A DNA stretch of 64,000 bases from Thermosynechococcus sp. (lineage in GTDB: Bacteria; Cyanobacteriota; Cyanobacteriia; Thermosynechococcales; Thermosynechococcaceae): positions 1,271,527 to 1,335,526 of the forward strand of contig NZ_AP024678.1 of assembly GCF_025999095.1 (NCBI RefSeq). Reading direction: 5' to 3'. Shown here in pieces: positions 29,342-39,506 of this stretch (position 1 is the first letter of the stretch; every line of letters begins with the position of its first letter). A program made the translations under genes and the position numbers. Under the pieces are notes generated by a model. The model was not told the DNA's origin. It saw only the letters and a program-made list of their open reading frames with translations, and did not search any database.

Positions 29342-30083
29342 TTAGATGTGAATCCCGCACTCGGTTTTGCCCATGCCGCGCCAGCGACCTGCCCGTTCAT
29401 CTTCGCCATCGGCGATAGGGGTGGTGAGGGGTTCATCGCCAATGCTGGCATAGCCGCGATCGTGGAGGGGATTGTAAATCACTCCGTGCTCCATCACATA
29501 GGCCCAAGTTTGTTTACGGGTCCAAGCAGCAAGGGGATTAATTTTCAGACGACCCTCTTTGTCCAGTTCCACATAGGGCATATTGGCACGGGTGAGCGCT
29601 TGATCGCGACGCCGTCCTGTAATCCAAGCCACCGTATTCAGTTCTGCCAAGCCCCGTTGTAGCGGTTCAATTTTAGTGAGATGGTGAAACTGCTCAACAT
29701 TGGTTTCCCAAAGCTTGTCGCCATAGCGGGCAGCAAAGGCTCTCGCGGCTATCCACATCGGGGGTTTTGTAGGTGTGCAAATCCAAGCCGTATTTTTCCT
29801 GGGCCTGCTGCACAAATGCTAGGGTCTCGGCAAAGTGATGCAGTGTGTCCAAAAAGAGAACGGGCACCGGCGGCTGGGGGCACAGATCACGGTAGAGCAG
29901 GTCTGTAATCACCATGTCATCTACGTTAAAGGCACTGGTCTGCACCAACCCTTGGGGAATTTCCGTGACGGCCCATGCCAAAATGTCACGAGGGTGTGCC
30001 CCTTCAAAGCGTTGGTTGAGGGCATCGAGGTCAAAGCTTAGGGATGCGGCCATAGGCGGTGTTAGCACGGTTTTAGAAGGCAT
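29342..30083 (-). pseudogene. cysH: PAPS reductase CysH, interrupted by a 1-nt frameshift
   Basis: Two frames together make one CysH of about 246 residues. The N-terminal frame (from 30083) reads through FNVDDMVITDLLYRD and FLDTLHHFAET to TPDVDSRE; the second frame resumes with AFAARYGDKLWETNVEQFH and runs to the catalytic KTECGIHI at 29342. Removing one base near 29741 (minus strand GAG-a-GCC) restores a single frame. The CC and CxxC pairs of Fe-S APS reductases are absent (KIEPLQRGL instead), so it is the thioredoxin-dependent PAPS type. It reduces PAPS to sulfite. As written it could not give a full enzyme. glyQ follows 4 bp later. Confidence 0.88.
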
Positions 30084-30598
30084 CCTTTAGCTTAGCAAAG
30101 AATTGGGGCTAAGGACCCGCCCTGTTACGCACGACCAACGGTCTAAGGGACAGCTTTATTTTTCTTTGTTTTGTGATAAAGTGCTGCCCTGTTAATCAGA
30201 GGAGCCAAGTCCCTCTGAAAGTCTAACAGCAACCTCTAGACTGAGCAGATCTCGGTGTGTGGTGGCATCTAAGCACTGCCGTCTACACCCGCCCTTTACT
30301 GCCGGCCTACCATCAAGCAGGCAAGCTCATCATGTCCATTGGCCAATGCCACCTGATGAATTTATTGCCCTCTCCGCGGCGGAGCGTCGGGTCTATCTGC
30401 TGCTGGGCATCACTGTCAAAATCGGCCTTGGTAGCAAAGAGGTGGCCTACCTTGCTCTCGGCTGGTCCTAAGCTGCGGGAGTCACCACTGATTCTGAGTA
30501 TGACAATCAACACTGTGATGGCTTTGAACTTTGGTCGCCGGGCAGTTTTCTTTTTTCACCACTGGAGACGATTTCAGAACCAATCCCTTGCAAGGGCA
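30084..30598. other. Long spacer with a possible decayed small gene
   Basis: No secure gene. A plus-strand frame from 30259 ends at a TAA at 30469-30471 after VYLLLGITVKIGLGSKEVAY; the same frame then stays open for 57 codons (SPGSFLFSPLETISEP, then LTPIGDRQ) into the end of pipY. It may be a small gene split by a nonsense change, or chance. A short inverted repeat cagagg/cctctg lies at about 30199-30220. No promoter or RNA family was recognised. Confidence 0.25.
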
Positions 30599-31333
30599 TT
30601 ACTCCTGCCGAATTGCTAACGCCGATTGGCGATCGCCAAAAATAGCCGTACCAATGCGCACCATCGTTGCGCCGGCCTGCACCGCCAGGGGATAGTCTTG
30701 GGTCATCCCCATCGAATACTCCTGCCACTGGAGTTGCTGCCAGGGTTTTGTGCTCAGTTCCTCACCCCAAGCCCGCAATTCCTGAAATACTTGTAACTGT
30801 TCTGAGGGGGGCAGCCCCAAGGGCAGAATGGTCATCAGACCACAACAGCGCAGATGGGAGAGAGCATCGAGTTGGGGGAGGGCTGGCCTGCCAGCTGCCG
30901 ATCTTTCCCAGCCGTATTTTTGGGGGTCGGGGCGGAGCTTCACCTGCAAAAGACAGCGGGGACTGGCTGCCCCCATCTCCTTGAGGAGGGTATCGATCCG
31001 CTCGGCCAACTTCCAGCGGTCAATGGTGTGGATCCAGTCAAAGAGTTGCAGCGCCTGCCGCACTTTATTGGTTTGTAAATGGCCAATCAGGTGCCATGTA
31101 ATATCCGTGAGGTCGGCCAATTCAGCGCGTTTGCTGGCAGCTTCCTGCACGCGACTTTCGCCAAAATCCCGAATGCCGGCCTCATAGGCAGCACGAATCG
31201 CCGCCGCTGGCATAAACTTGCTGACGGCAATCAGGCGGACCTGGGGGGGCAGCGTTGATTTGAGGTGGCTGGCGCGATCGCGAATTTCAGCAGGGGATAA
31301 CACAGACAATTTGCAAGCAAGGATACTTTGCAT
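30599..31333 (-). CDS. pipY: PLP-binding homeostasis protein (YggS/PipY family)
   Basis: 244 residues. TIM-barrel-like fold with the PLP lysine in LIAVSKFMPA near residue 38, FGESRVQEA near 77, HLIGHLQTNKV near 102, SMGMTQDYPLAV near 205 and VRIGTAIFG near 225. The family controls vitamin B6 and amino-acid balance. In many cyanobacteria the gene follows pipX, a nitrogen co-activator partner; no PipX-like frame lies upstream here (31334-31571 shows no recognisable gene). Confidence 0.92.
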   Translation of the reverse strand: MQSILACKLSVLSPAEIRDRASHLKSTLPPQVRLIAVSKFMPAAAIRAAYEAGIRDFGESRVQEAASKRAELADLTDITWHLIGHLQTNKVRQALQLFDWIHTIDRWKLAERIDTLLKEMGAASPRCLLQVKLRPDPQKYGWERSAAGRPALPQLDALSHLRCCGLMTILPLGLPPSEQLQVFQELRAWGEELSTKPWQQLQWQEYSMGMTQDYPLAVQAGATMVRIGTAIFGDRQSALAIRQE

Positions 31334-31571
31334 TGATCGTAAAACCCTGTTGCGAAAAGTGAAACCACAGCAAAATGCTCAGGCCTCTAGACACTGGGCG
31401 CCCCACAGCCTACACCAGCAGCAAGCAGGAACCCCCAGGCTGGTGGTAAAACTTTGGCAACGATACAAGCGACGCAGAGGCCAACGCCGCCAGGACCCCC
31501 TGGCCATGGCGTGACCACTGCAGGCGATACACCTGAGCCAAAGCAAAAACGAAGGGTGTTAAGGCGGGGTT

Positions 31572-32783
31572 TTAACGCCGCTGCTGTTTACTCACCCACT
31601 TACGGTTAAAGTGCAGTTTAATGCCCGTGTCCTCTGCCCAGACTTGTAATTGCTTGAGGAACGCCTGGCGATCGCTCCCCTGGAGAACGGCCACTTGATC
31701 CGCCGTTTCTAGGGCATAGGGATAGCCTTGACCGGTAATGAGTTCCCCACAAACCCAAGAAATCACCGACGGCAGCAGTCCCGCGTCGTAGATCCACAGG
31801 GGAAATTCGAGGCGCACCGGATACCCTTGATGGGCCTTGAGATAGCAAAAGCCAATCCCGTGTGCCCAATGACCATAACTCTCAAGAATGCCACCGCGAT
31901 CGCAGATAAACAGGGGGGAGCGATCGCCCCACTCGGTTAACACTGAATTAAATAATTGCGCATCTGAAAGATAAGGATTGGGTTCTAAACGCTGAAGATG
32001 GGCTAGGAGGGTAACCACATCCCGTGCCTTTGACTGATCAATATAGGCAACCACAGGAATGGAGCATTCCTTGCTTGCGCTCAGGGTTTTACACACAGCA
32101 TTCACATACTCGCTTTGCCATTCAGGGGCATAGGACTCTGCGAAGGTGGCCACAAAAGAACCATCAAACAATAGCAAGGCAGACCCCTTGACCTCGGCCA
32201 TCCGTTGCTGCAGGGTCTTTAACTCCAGTTGAAAGCGACGCAGATGAATATAGCGTTCTTGAAAACGATAAGTTTGGGGTTGTCTCAGCCGTTGTTCTGC
32301 TTGCTGGAGTTCCGCCGGCGTAATCAGCTCAAGAACCACATCCTTTACATAATTTACATCATAAGAATCAGGGGAATGGGGGTTAAGAAACCAACCTGCC
32401 TGCACGACGCCCACTGGCAAGTGGATCTCTTCCGTTGGCACAATCTGGGAACCATCTACACCAACAACAGTAACATTCAGCAATTGTGCCTTGGCCCAAT
32501 CCAAAGCCATCTGTCGACAAGACCATTTCACCCCCAGGGGAAGCCGCCAGCTCTGCTGCCAAGGTTCAATGGGGCGCGCACCCCAACTGCTAGTTTTAGA
32601 ATCAACAGCCCCGTTGATTTCTGCTATTGTCTTTGCTTGCCAGTGTTGCAGAGCTGTCTGATAGATTTTGTACACCTTTTTAATCTCTTTTCCATAGTCA
32701 AGAAAGTCGGCCTTTTTTTGATTTAGCTGCTGCACCAATTGAGAAGCAGGTAACACCATAGCAAAAGGCATACCAAGAAACAT
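31572..32783 (-). CDS. NurA-domain nuclease
   Basis: 403 residues. The NurA domain spans about residues 100-380: the metal-binding motif VVGVDGSQI near 108, LLLFDGSFVATF near 205, VVAYIDQSKARDVV near 247, and FICDRGGI near 295. NurA is a 5'-to-3' nuclease linked to DNA end resection in archaea; cyanobacteria carry stand-alone homologues. No HerA helicase is adjacent. The N-terminal 90 residues are helical. In-frame ATGs at residues 5 and 9 leave the start uncertain. Confidence 0.8.
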   Translation of the reverse strand: MFLGMPFAMVLPASQLVQQLNQKKADFLDYGKEIKKVYKIYQTALQHWQAKTIAEINGAVDSKTSSWGARPIEPWQQSWRLPLGVKWSCRQMALDWAKAQLLNVTVVGVDGSQIVPTEEIHLPVGVVQAGWFLNPHSPDSYDVNYVKDVVLELITPAELQQAEQRLRQPQTYRFQERYIHLRRFQLELKTLQQRMAEVKGSALLLFDGSFVATFAESYAPEWQSEYVNAVCKTLSASKECSIPVVAYIDQSKARDVVTLLAHLQRLEPNPYLSDAQLFNSVLTEWGDRSPLFICDRGGILESYGHWAHGIGFCYLKAHQGYPVRLEFPLWIYDAGLLPSVISWVCGELITGQGYPYALETADQVAVLQGSDRQAFLKQLQVWAEDTGIKLHFNRKWVSKQQRR

Positions 32784-32883
32784 CTGTTGCTATTCTCAGA
32801 GAAACTGGCATACAAGTACAGCGTTTGCCTTGTGTCCCCTCCTGCGGTAGATATTAAGGTGTCCACTGACCCTCCCCAATACT

Positions 32884-34071
32884 GTGAAGGCACTCAATCT
32901 CCTCGGCTCCACTGGCTCTATTGGTACGCAAACCCTTGACATTGTTGCCCAATATCCCGATCGCTTTCGCGTGGTTGGCCTTGCTGCTGGGCGCAACCTA
33001 GGGCGACTGATTCCCCAAATTCGCCAATTTCAGCCGGAGATTGTCAGTATTGCCGATCCTGAACAACTGCCGGAGCTAGAGGCGGCATTGGCTGATCTGC
33101 CCCAAAAACCACAACTAGTGGCAGGTGAAGCGGGTATTGCAGCGGTGGCCGCCTATGGAGATGCCGAGGTTGTCGTCACGGGCATTGTCGGCTGTGCCGG
33201 TCTGGTGCCGACGATCGCCGCCATTAAAGCGGGCAAGGATATTGCCTTAGCCAATAAGGAAACCCTGATTGCCGGTGGCCCGGTGGTCTTGCCGTTGCTT
33301 CAGGAGTACGGTGTCAAGCTGCTGCCTGCTGATTCTGAGCACTCCGCTATTTTTCAGTGTTTGCAGGGGGTGCCCGAAGGCGGACTGCGGAAAATCATTC
33401 TCACAGCCTCAGGAGGCGCCTTTCGCGATTGGCCAGTGGAGAAACTCGCCCAGGTGACGGTGGCCGATGCCCTCAAACATCCCAACTGGTCGATGGGGCC
33501 AAAAATTACCGTGGACTCGGCAACCTTGATGAATAAAGGCCTAGAGGTGATTGAGGCCCATTACCTCTTTGGCATGGACTACGACAATATCGAGATTGTC
33601 ATCCATCCCCAAAGTATTATTCACTCCCTGATTGAGTTGCAGGATACCTCCGTGCTGGCGCAGTTGGGCTGGCCGGACATGCGCTTGCCCCTGTTATATG
33701 CCCTCGCCTGGCCCGAGCGCATCCCCACCAATTGGTCGCCCTTAGACTTAGTGAAGGCGGGGGATTTGACCTTCCGATCGCCCGATCACCAAAAGTATCC
33801 CTGTATGGGATTGGCCTATGCGGCTGGTCGTGCTGGCGGGGCCATGCCGGCAGTCCTCAACGCCGCCAACGAACAGGCGGTAGCCCTCTTTATTGCCGAG
33901 GCGATTTCATTCCTTGAGATTCCCCGCCTCATTGAGATGGCCTGCGATCGCTACTCTGCGCAAAACATCACTAACCCCACCCTAGAGGATATTTTGGCCG
34001 CCGATCGCTGGGCGCGGCAGACGGTGCAGGAGTTAGCCCAACGGGGCGTCAGCCCCATGGTTGCCCTTTAG
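32884..34071 (+). CDS. dxr: 1-deoxy-D-xylulose-5-phosphate reductoisomerase
   Basis: 395 residues from a GTG start, chosen because it leads straight into the NADPH motif [15 protein letters not shown]. Further hallmarks: [10 protein letters not shown] near 123, [11 protein letters not shown] near 147, [11 protein letters not shown] near 180 and [14 protein letters not shown] near 215, covering the metal and substrate residues. It catalyses the second step of the MEP isoprenoid pathway. ispH, the last step, follows 41 bp downstream. Confidence 0.97.
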   Translation: MKALNLLGSTGSIGTQTLDIVAQYPDRFRVVGLAAGRNLGRLIPQIRQFQPEIVSIADPEQLPELEAALADLPQKPQLVAGEAGIAAVAAYGDAEVVVTGIVGCAGLVPTIAAIKAGKDIALANKETLIAGGPVVLPLLQEYGVKLLPADSEHSAIFQCLQGVPEGGLRKIILTASGGAFRDWPVEKLAQVTVADALKHPNWSMGPKITVDSATLMNKGLEVIEAHYLFGMDYDNIEIVIHPQSIIHSLIELQDTSVLAQLGWPDMRLPLLYALAWPERIPTNWSPLDLVKAGDLTFRSPDHQKYPCMGLAYAAGRAGGAMPAVLNAANEQAVALFIAEAISFLEIPRLIEMACDRYSAQNITNPTLEDILAADRWARQTVQELAQRGVSPMVAL

Positions 34072-34112
34072 AGTGTGTCAAAATACCATCAGATTGCCTC
34101 AGAGGAGAACCC

Positions 34113-35321
34113 ATGGATACCCGCGCATTCAAGCGATCGCTACATAGTTCCGAAAACTACCACCGCAAGGGCTTTGGCCACGGCGAGGCAGTGAACCAGC
34201 AGCTCCAAGGGGAGTATCAAAGTTCTCTGATTCAGCAAATCCGCGCCAATGGCTACCGCTGGCAGCAGGGGGATGTGACGATTCGCTTGGCGGAGGCCTT
34301 TGGCTTTTGTTGGGGGGTTGAACGGGCCGTTGCCCTGGCCTATGAAACCCGCACCCACTTTCCTACAGAGCGCATTTGGATCACCAATGAAATTATCCAT
34401 AACCCCTCCGTGAATGAGCGCCTACGGCAAATGGCCGTGGAATTTATCCCCGTTGTGAATGGAGTAAAGGACTTTAGTCAGGTGCGCCCAGGGGATGTGG
34501 TGATTTTACCGGCCTTTGGTGCCAGTGTCCAAGAAATGCAACTACTCAATGAGCGCGGCTGCACGATTGTGGATACCACCTGCCCATGGGTCTCGAAGGT
34601 GTGGCACAGTGTGGAGAAGCACAAAAAGGTGAGTTTCACCTCGATCATTCACGGTAAATACAACCACGAGGAAACCATTGCCACCAGTTCCTTTGCCGGC
34701 ACGTATCTGATTGTGCTCAACCTAGAGGAAGCCCGCTATGTCTGCGATTACATCCGCCAGGGGGGCGATCGCGCCGCATTTATCGCCAAGTTTGCCAAGG
34801 CCTGTTCCCCTGGCTTTGACCCCGATCGCGATCTAGTGCGGGTTGGCATTGCCAACCAAACAACGATGCTCAAGGGGGAAACAGAGCAAATCGGCAAACT
34901 CTTTGAGCACACGATGATCCAAAAATACGGGCCCGATCGCCTCAATGAACACTTTATGAGCTTCAATACGATTTGCGATGCCACCCAGGAACGCCAAGAT
35001 GCGATGCTGAATTTGGTCAAGGAACCCTTGGATCTAATGGTGGTAATAGGTGGCTACAACTCCTCAAATACCACCCACCTCCAAGAAATTGCCATTGAGC
35101 ATGGAATTCCTTCCTACCACATTGATTCTGCCGATCGCATTGGGCCGGGAAATCGCATTGAGCACAAGCCCCTACATCAGAATCCCACCGTGGCTGAAAA
35201 CTGGCTGCCCGATCGCCCGCTCACGATTGGCATTACCTCCGGTGCCTCCACCCCCGATAAGGTGGTTGAGGAGGTTCTCAATAAAATTTTTGCCCTGCGG
35301 TCTGTGGCAACGGTGTCCTAG
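34113..35321 (+). CDS. ispH: 4-hydroxy-3-methylbut-2-enyl diphosphate reductase
   Basis: 402 residues, the longer cyanobacterial/plant form with an 80-residue N-terminal extension. The three Fe-S cysteines are in [11 protein letters not shown] near 68, [11 protein letters not shown] near 160 and [12 protein letters not shown] near 290; HNPSVNERL and TSGASTP are also present. It makes IPP and DMAPP, completing the MEP pathway begun in part by dxr just upstream; AGAGGAG lies before the ATG. Its TAG shares CTAG (35318-35321) with the convergent rlmB. Confidence 0.97.
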   Translation: MDTRAFKRSLHSSENYHRKGFGHGEAVNQQLQGEYQSSLIQQIRANGYRWQQGDVTIRLAEAFGFCWGVERAVALAYETRTHFPTERIWITNEIIHNPSVNERLRQMAVEFIPVVNGVKDFSQVRPGDVVILPAFGASVQEMQLLNERGCTIVDTTCPWVSKVWHSVEKHKKVSFTSIIHGKYNHEETIATSSFAGTYLIVLNLEEARYVCDYIRQGGDRAAFIAKFAKACSPGFDPDRDLVRVGIANQTTMLKGETEQIGKLFEHTMIQKYGPDRLNEHFMSFNTICDATQERQDAMLNLVKEPLDLMVVIGGYNSSNTTHLQEIAIEHGIPSYHIDSADRIGPGNRIEHKPLHQNPTVAENWLPDRPLTIGITSGASTPDKVVEEVLNKIFALRSVATVS

Positions 35322-36205
35322 CCCTGTCGTCCCTGGGTCAGATCCCAAGCGGGCGATCGCTGACAACTGATCTCGTAGAGGGCAATCCCCACTGCCACTG
35401 AGGCATTGAGGCTATTAGTGCGCCCTGCCAAGGGAATGGCGACAATTTCATCGCAATGCTTTTGCGTTTGCAGGCTAATCCCTTCCCCTTCACTGCCAAC
35501 CACAAAAACGGTGGGGCGATCAAAGGTGATTTTCGGTAGGGGCACAGCGCCGCGCTCCGAGAGGCCATAGATCCAATAGCCCGCTGCCTTCAGGGTTTCA
35601 AGGGCTTGGTTGAGGTTGATCACCCGTGCCACCGGTAAATACTCCAAGGCGCCTGCGGCTGCTTTGGCCACGGTTGCGGTAATACCCACTGCCCGTCGTT
35701 GGGGAATAATCACCCCCTGCATCCCTAGGGCCTCTGCAGTGCGGATCATGGCACCAAGATTTTGCGGATCCGTAATGCCATCAGCAGCCAATAGCACCGG
35801 TTGATTTACGGTTGCAGCCTTGGCCAACAGATCCTCAAGGGACCAATAGTTATAGGCAGCCACCTGAATGGCGATCCCCTGATGTCGTCCCCGCTGGCAG
35901 AGTTGATCGAGGCGCTCCGGAGTGACGGTATCAATAATTGCTCCCTGCTGTTTGGCCTCATTCAAGCGTTGATGAAAACGCGGATCGTAGCGCAGCGAAG
36001 GAATCACCCAAATACGGTTGCAGGGACGGCCACTTTCAAGGGCTGAGAGCACCGCATGGCGACCATAGAGGAGTTCGGGGGCATCCTCCACCGGGGCAGT
36101 TGGGGGTGCCTTCTGAGTTGGTTTGGCTGGAGTGCGTCGCTGGGGGCGAGGAGGGCGGGTCGTTGTCGGGCGATTTTTTTGGCGGGGACGAGGTTTCTCG
36201 GTCAT
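35318..36205 (-). CDS. rlmB: 23S rRNA Gm2251 methyltransferase-type SpoU protein
   Basis: 295 residues. The N-terminal 45 residues are basic and Pro-rich ([19 protein letters not shown]), then an RNA-binding substrate domain starting [15 protein letters not shown], and a SPOUT methyltransferase domain with [27 protein letters not shown] and [20 protein letters not shown], the three SpoU motifs. RlmB methylates G2251 of 23S rRNA; a different SpoU target is possible. Its stop is shared with ispH. Confidence 0.9.
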   Translation of the reverse strand: MTEKPRPRQKNRPTTTRPPRPQRRTPAKPTQKAPPTAPVEDAPELLYGRHAVLSALESGRPCNRIWVIPSLRYDPRFHQRLNEAKQQGAIIDTVTPERLDQLCQRGRHQGIAIQVAAYNYWSLEDLLAKAATVNQPVLLAADGITDPQNLGAMIRTAEALGMQGVIIPQRRAVGITATVAKAAAGALEYLPVARVINLNQALETLKAAGYWIYGLSERGAVPLPKITFDRPTVFVVGSEGEGISLQTQKHCDEIVAIPLAGRTNSLNASVAVGIALYEISCQRSPAWDLTQGRQG

Positions 36206-36232
36206 GAAGAGTCACTAAATGGCAGATCTTCC

Positions 36233-37518
36233 CTAGGGTGTTCGCTGAAACATCGCAAGGGGGCGATCGCCATCATAGAACGTCAATGTATTTCCCTCAA
36301 TGCGGTAGCGGTTCGTTTGCGCCAGGTTCTGCAAAAACGACATCTCTATCCTTTGTGCCCATGGACCCATACAGGCGCGCCGCGTTGTCGCAACTGCTGA
36401 AAACCGCAATTGCTGGGCATTGACACTGTAGCCACTGGTAAAGTGATTACAGCCACTGAAACCTGTTGCTTGCTGGCCATTGGGATCAAACTCAATAAAG
36501 ACGGTATCCATGGGATGACGCGGTGGCAGCGGCCACTGAGGGGACTTGCAGTCGCACCCGCTTCAAAGGTCAACAATAGGCGATTCCCCTCAAAAAGTTG
36601 CAGGGTATTTCCTTGAATACGGTAGCGGTTCGTGCGGTTAAGGCCCTGTAGCATCTGGGTTTCCACACTCTGAAGCTGTTCTTGGCCACAGCGACGTTGG
36701 CTGGTGGCTAAGGGGGCAAAAAGGAGACGTGGGCCGTTGGCGATGTAGCCACCATTAAAATCATTACAGCCAGTAAAGCCATTGGCACGGCGGTTGGCAC
36801 TCTCAAACTCAATGAAGGCGGTATCCACTGGCACGGCTTCATTGGCGATGCGTCTGAGACGCCACCGCTGACCGCTAAGGCTGAGGTCCGGACCGCTGAG
36901 GCTCAGGTCGGGAGGGTTATTCCCCGTTGCTTGTGTGGAAACGGCCACCGGCACTAAGCGCGGCAGAGGCAGTGGTCCTCCTTCAAGGCGATAGGTCACG
37001 GTACTGATGCGACTGGGGCAACAGAGGGGATCGTTGGGGTGATAGCGGGCAAAGTCTGCGGTGAAGGTGCTATCACTTTGGAACTTGACCTTGCCAAGGA
37101 ACGAGCCATCGGCACGGGAATCCATGAGATTTGGCGATAATGTCCCCAAGTAACGTCCCCGGGCAAAAACAAAGGCCTGATACCCCATTGGGCGACACAT
37201 ACCATCAAAACTAGTATTACCAAGAATAATTTCCACATGCTGATGGCGAATGGGTGTGCCCACCAGATACCAGCCCCGCTGTTGGATCAGGCGATCGGCC
37301 ATGGATTGGGGAGAACGCAGTGTGCTGCGACAGCGGTTCAACTCACTGGCATCCGGATTGCCCCGCGGGGGAATTAGGAGAGGAAGGCTGGGATTCCAGT
37401 TACGCAGCGGTTGATCGAGCCAAGACTGGGGAGCGGCAAAACTCATGGGGGCGATCGCTAGGGTTGTGGCAACTGTGTAGAGAGTCGCCAAGCCAACCAC
37501 CGTAGGAAACTTCATCAT
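36233..37518 (-). pseudogene. Secreted LppP/META-domain protein with a frame break
   Basis: The start at 37518 (or 37515) leads a signal peptide ending APMSFA. An LppP/LprE-like domain follows (SFDGMCRPMGYQAFVFARG), then a first META domain (FTGCNDFNGGYIANG, NRYRIQGNTLQLFEGNRL). A second META domain lies in the next frame at 36233-36511 (FSGCNHFTSGYSVN, NRYRIEGNTLTFYDGDRP). The first frame runs on to 36346 as nonsense over the second domain. The linker between domains is also about seven codons shorter than before domain one, so an indel at about 36510-36550 likely removed bases and shifted frame. Role unknown; probably periplasmic. Confidence 0.7.
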
Positions 37519-37595
37519 GGCACCAAATCCTAGGGGGGTCTCTCTAGGGACGTGAAAGCAGTATAGGGGTTCCCTGTGGATTGCCTCACAAAAGA

Positions 37596-39155
37596 TCAAG
37601 AAACCTTTAGTAAGTATGCCAGCGCCAGACCTTGGGCAATGCTGTAGTGTCCATAGCTAAAGACGCGGGGCACCTCGAGGTGAAGCCACTGGGTTATCTC
37701 CCGGTAGGCATAGGGACTACCATAGACCACCAGACCCGCCAGTTGATTTTGGGTTTGCAGTTGTTCCAGGGTGGCGATCGCTGGCGCACTTAAACCCGCT
37801 TTGCCGCGGAAAGGATTGCCGCGACTAAACACCTGCACTAAGGTCGGCGCCTTGGGCAAGGCCTCAATCATCGTCAGGGGTGTTTGCTGATCAATCACCA
37901 GTCGTTGGCTAAATCCCCAAGTGGGAGGTAGGGTGAGGGCTGGAGAGGTACGGCTTAAAAAACTCGCCTGGAGGGCATCATCCACAATCAGACAATTGAC
38001 CCCAGAGGTCACTGCTGGCAAGGCGGGGCCGGCACGCTCAAGACTCTCTTGGGCAATAGTGGTGGCCACCTCAACTGCTGGTGTGGTTTGGAAATAGTCC
38101 AACTGCAATGCCAAGGGCTGAAGGCGATCCTTGGCAGCTTGGATGCGGGCTACGGCAGCCTGAATGCGTTCAGAAGGAATCCGCCCTGACTCAACGGCAG
38201 CAACCACTGCTTCAATCGCTGCTGGGGGATCTGCGGGCATGAGCAAAATATCGGCACCGGCTTCTACGGCTTTGACGGCGGCTTCGGCGGTACCGTAGGC
38301 GTTGGCGATCGCCCCCATGACGAGGGCATCGGTGACAATTAGCCCCCTGAACCCCATCTCTTGGCGCAAAATTCCCGTGAGAATTGGGGGAGACAGGGTG
38401 GCGGGCCGCTCGGCATCCAAGGCAGGTAGGTGGACATGGGCACTCATGACGGCATCCACCCCTGCAGCAATGGCAGCAGTAAAGGGCGGCCATTCAATGG
38501 CTTGCAGGCGATCGCGATCGTGGGGCAGCACGGGTAGCTCTAAATGGGAATCCGTTGCCGTATCCCCATGGCCGGGAAAATGTTTTGCCGTTGTTAGCAC
38601 TGGATGGGTACGCGCCCCTTGGATGAAAGCGGTTGCCAGAGCACTCACAATGTCTGGCTCCTCGCCAAAGGCACGCACATTAATCACTGGGTTCGCGGGA
38701 TTGTTATTCACATCCACCACTGGGGCAAGCACCCAATTTAACCCAATGGCTAAAGCCTCAGCTGCGGTGTGGGCTCCCATTGCCCTAGCAAGCTCAACCG
38801 CCCGTTGTGGATTCTTTTTGGCAATCGCTCTCAAAGCCGCCGGCGGCGGAAATTGCGTCGCACCACTGAAGCGTTGGCCGACCCCCTCCTCAATATCCGC
38901 TGCAAGTAATAGTGGAATCGTCGCCCAAGATTGAAGCTGCTGACAGCGTTCTGCCACTTCGACGGCACTGCCCCCCAAGAGAATCACCCCCCCTACTCCC
39001 CAGTCTTTAATCCAGTGTTTTAGGGTATTTTGAGGTGGTTCCCAAGCGGGATATTCAATCTGGCGATCGTAAAGATAACCACTGGCTCGCACAACCACCA
39101 TTTGCGCCACCTGTGAGCGCAGGGAAAGATCAGAAAGAGGGGGAATAAATGTCAT
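37596..39155 (-). CDS. Family 3 glycoside hydrolase, beta-N-acetylhexosaminidase-like
   Basis: 519 residues from the ATG at 39155. The NagZ-type barrel includes QMVVVRASG near 18, LLLAADIEEGVGQRF near 80, the KHFPGHGDTATDSHLELP loop carrying the catalytic His, and VTDALVMGAI with the catalytic Asp. Cyanobacterial members cleave N-acetylglucosamine from peptidoglycan fragments during wall recycling. The C-terminal 170 residues form a second domain often seen in longer GH3 proteins. No signal peptide is seen, so it is probably cytoplasmic. Confidence 0.9.
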   Translation of the reverse strand: MTFIPPLSDLSLRSQVAQMVVVRASGYLYDRQIEYPAWEPPQNTLKHWIKDWGVGGVILLGGSAVEVAERCQQLQSWATIPLLLAADIEEGVGQRFSGATQFPPPAALRAIAKKNPQRAVELARAMGAHTAAEALAIGLNWVLAPVVDVNNNPANPVINVRAFGEEPDIVSALATAFIQGARTHPVLTTAKHFPGHGDTATDSHLELPVLPHDRDRLQAIEWPPFTAAIAAGVDAVMSAHVHLPALDAERPATLSPPILTGILRQEMGFRGLIVTDALVMGAIANAYGTAEAAVKAVEAGADILLMPADPPAAIEAVVAAVESGRIPSERIQAAVARIQAAKDRLQPLALQLDYFQTTPAVEVATTIAQESLERAGPALPAVTSGVNCLIVDDALQASFLSRTSPALTLPPTWGFSQRLVIDQQTPLTMIEALPKAPTLVQVFSRGNPFRGKAGLSAPAIATLEQLQTQNQLAGLVVYGSPYAYREITQWLHLEVPRVFSYGHYSIAQGLALAYLLKVS

Positions 39156-39256
39156 GGGTGAAATCTCATTTAGAACAGAATTTAACAAATCAATAACTTC
39201 CTTATTCAGGATATAAAAAATTGTCTCAAACTCTCTCAGGCAACGGGTCTGATTTT

Positions 39257-39506
39257 TTATACTAAAAGTACAGCCTTTAGAGTCCTTTTCTATGTATGGG
39301 CGGCAGGAGGAAAAACGATCCTTCTCCTATAGGAGCCTTCGCTGTTGGGAGTGTGTTCCAGTTATGGGAAAAGGGCTTTACCTAATAGCCCGGAGGCAAC
39401 GTCCGATCCCGTTGTTCCAGTAGAGCAAGTTTCAAGTTTTTCCTGCGGTGTTCACTCATTCAGCCAAAGGCTGAAGCCTAAATCACTTTACTTTAGGAGT
39501 TGACCT
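39257..39506 (+). promoter_or_regulatory. Candidate promoter and long structured leader of a small gene
   Basis: A TATACT-like -10 at 39258-39263 is followed by about 240 nt before the small gene at 39507. The leader contains a 12-bp palindrome ctcctataggag, the hairpin tcagcc-aaa-ggctga just before the ribosome site, and a 43-codon frame at 39292-39423 (MYGRQEEKRSFSYRS) that may be an upstream ORF. The glutamine-riboswitch motif was looked for and not found. Function is inferred only. Confidence 0.4.

Noticed and set aside
29694-29815. Programmed frameshifting in cysH
   Set aside because: No slippery run, no stop-adjacent signal and no internal ribosome-like site at GAG-A-GCC. A simple indel is more likely.
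31218-31514. 98-codon plus-strand frame in front of pipY
   Set aside because: It mostly overlaps pipY in the opposite sense, has an Arg-rich odd composition and lacks a ribosome site.
39257-39506. Glutamine riboswitch (glnA or downstream-peptide type) in the leader
   Set aside because: The GGACGGAAG-type core was not found, although gene size and position would have fitted.
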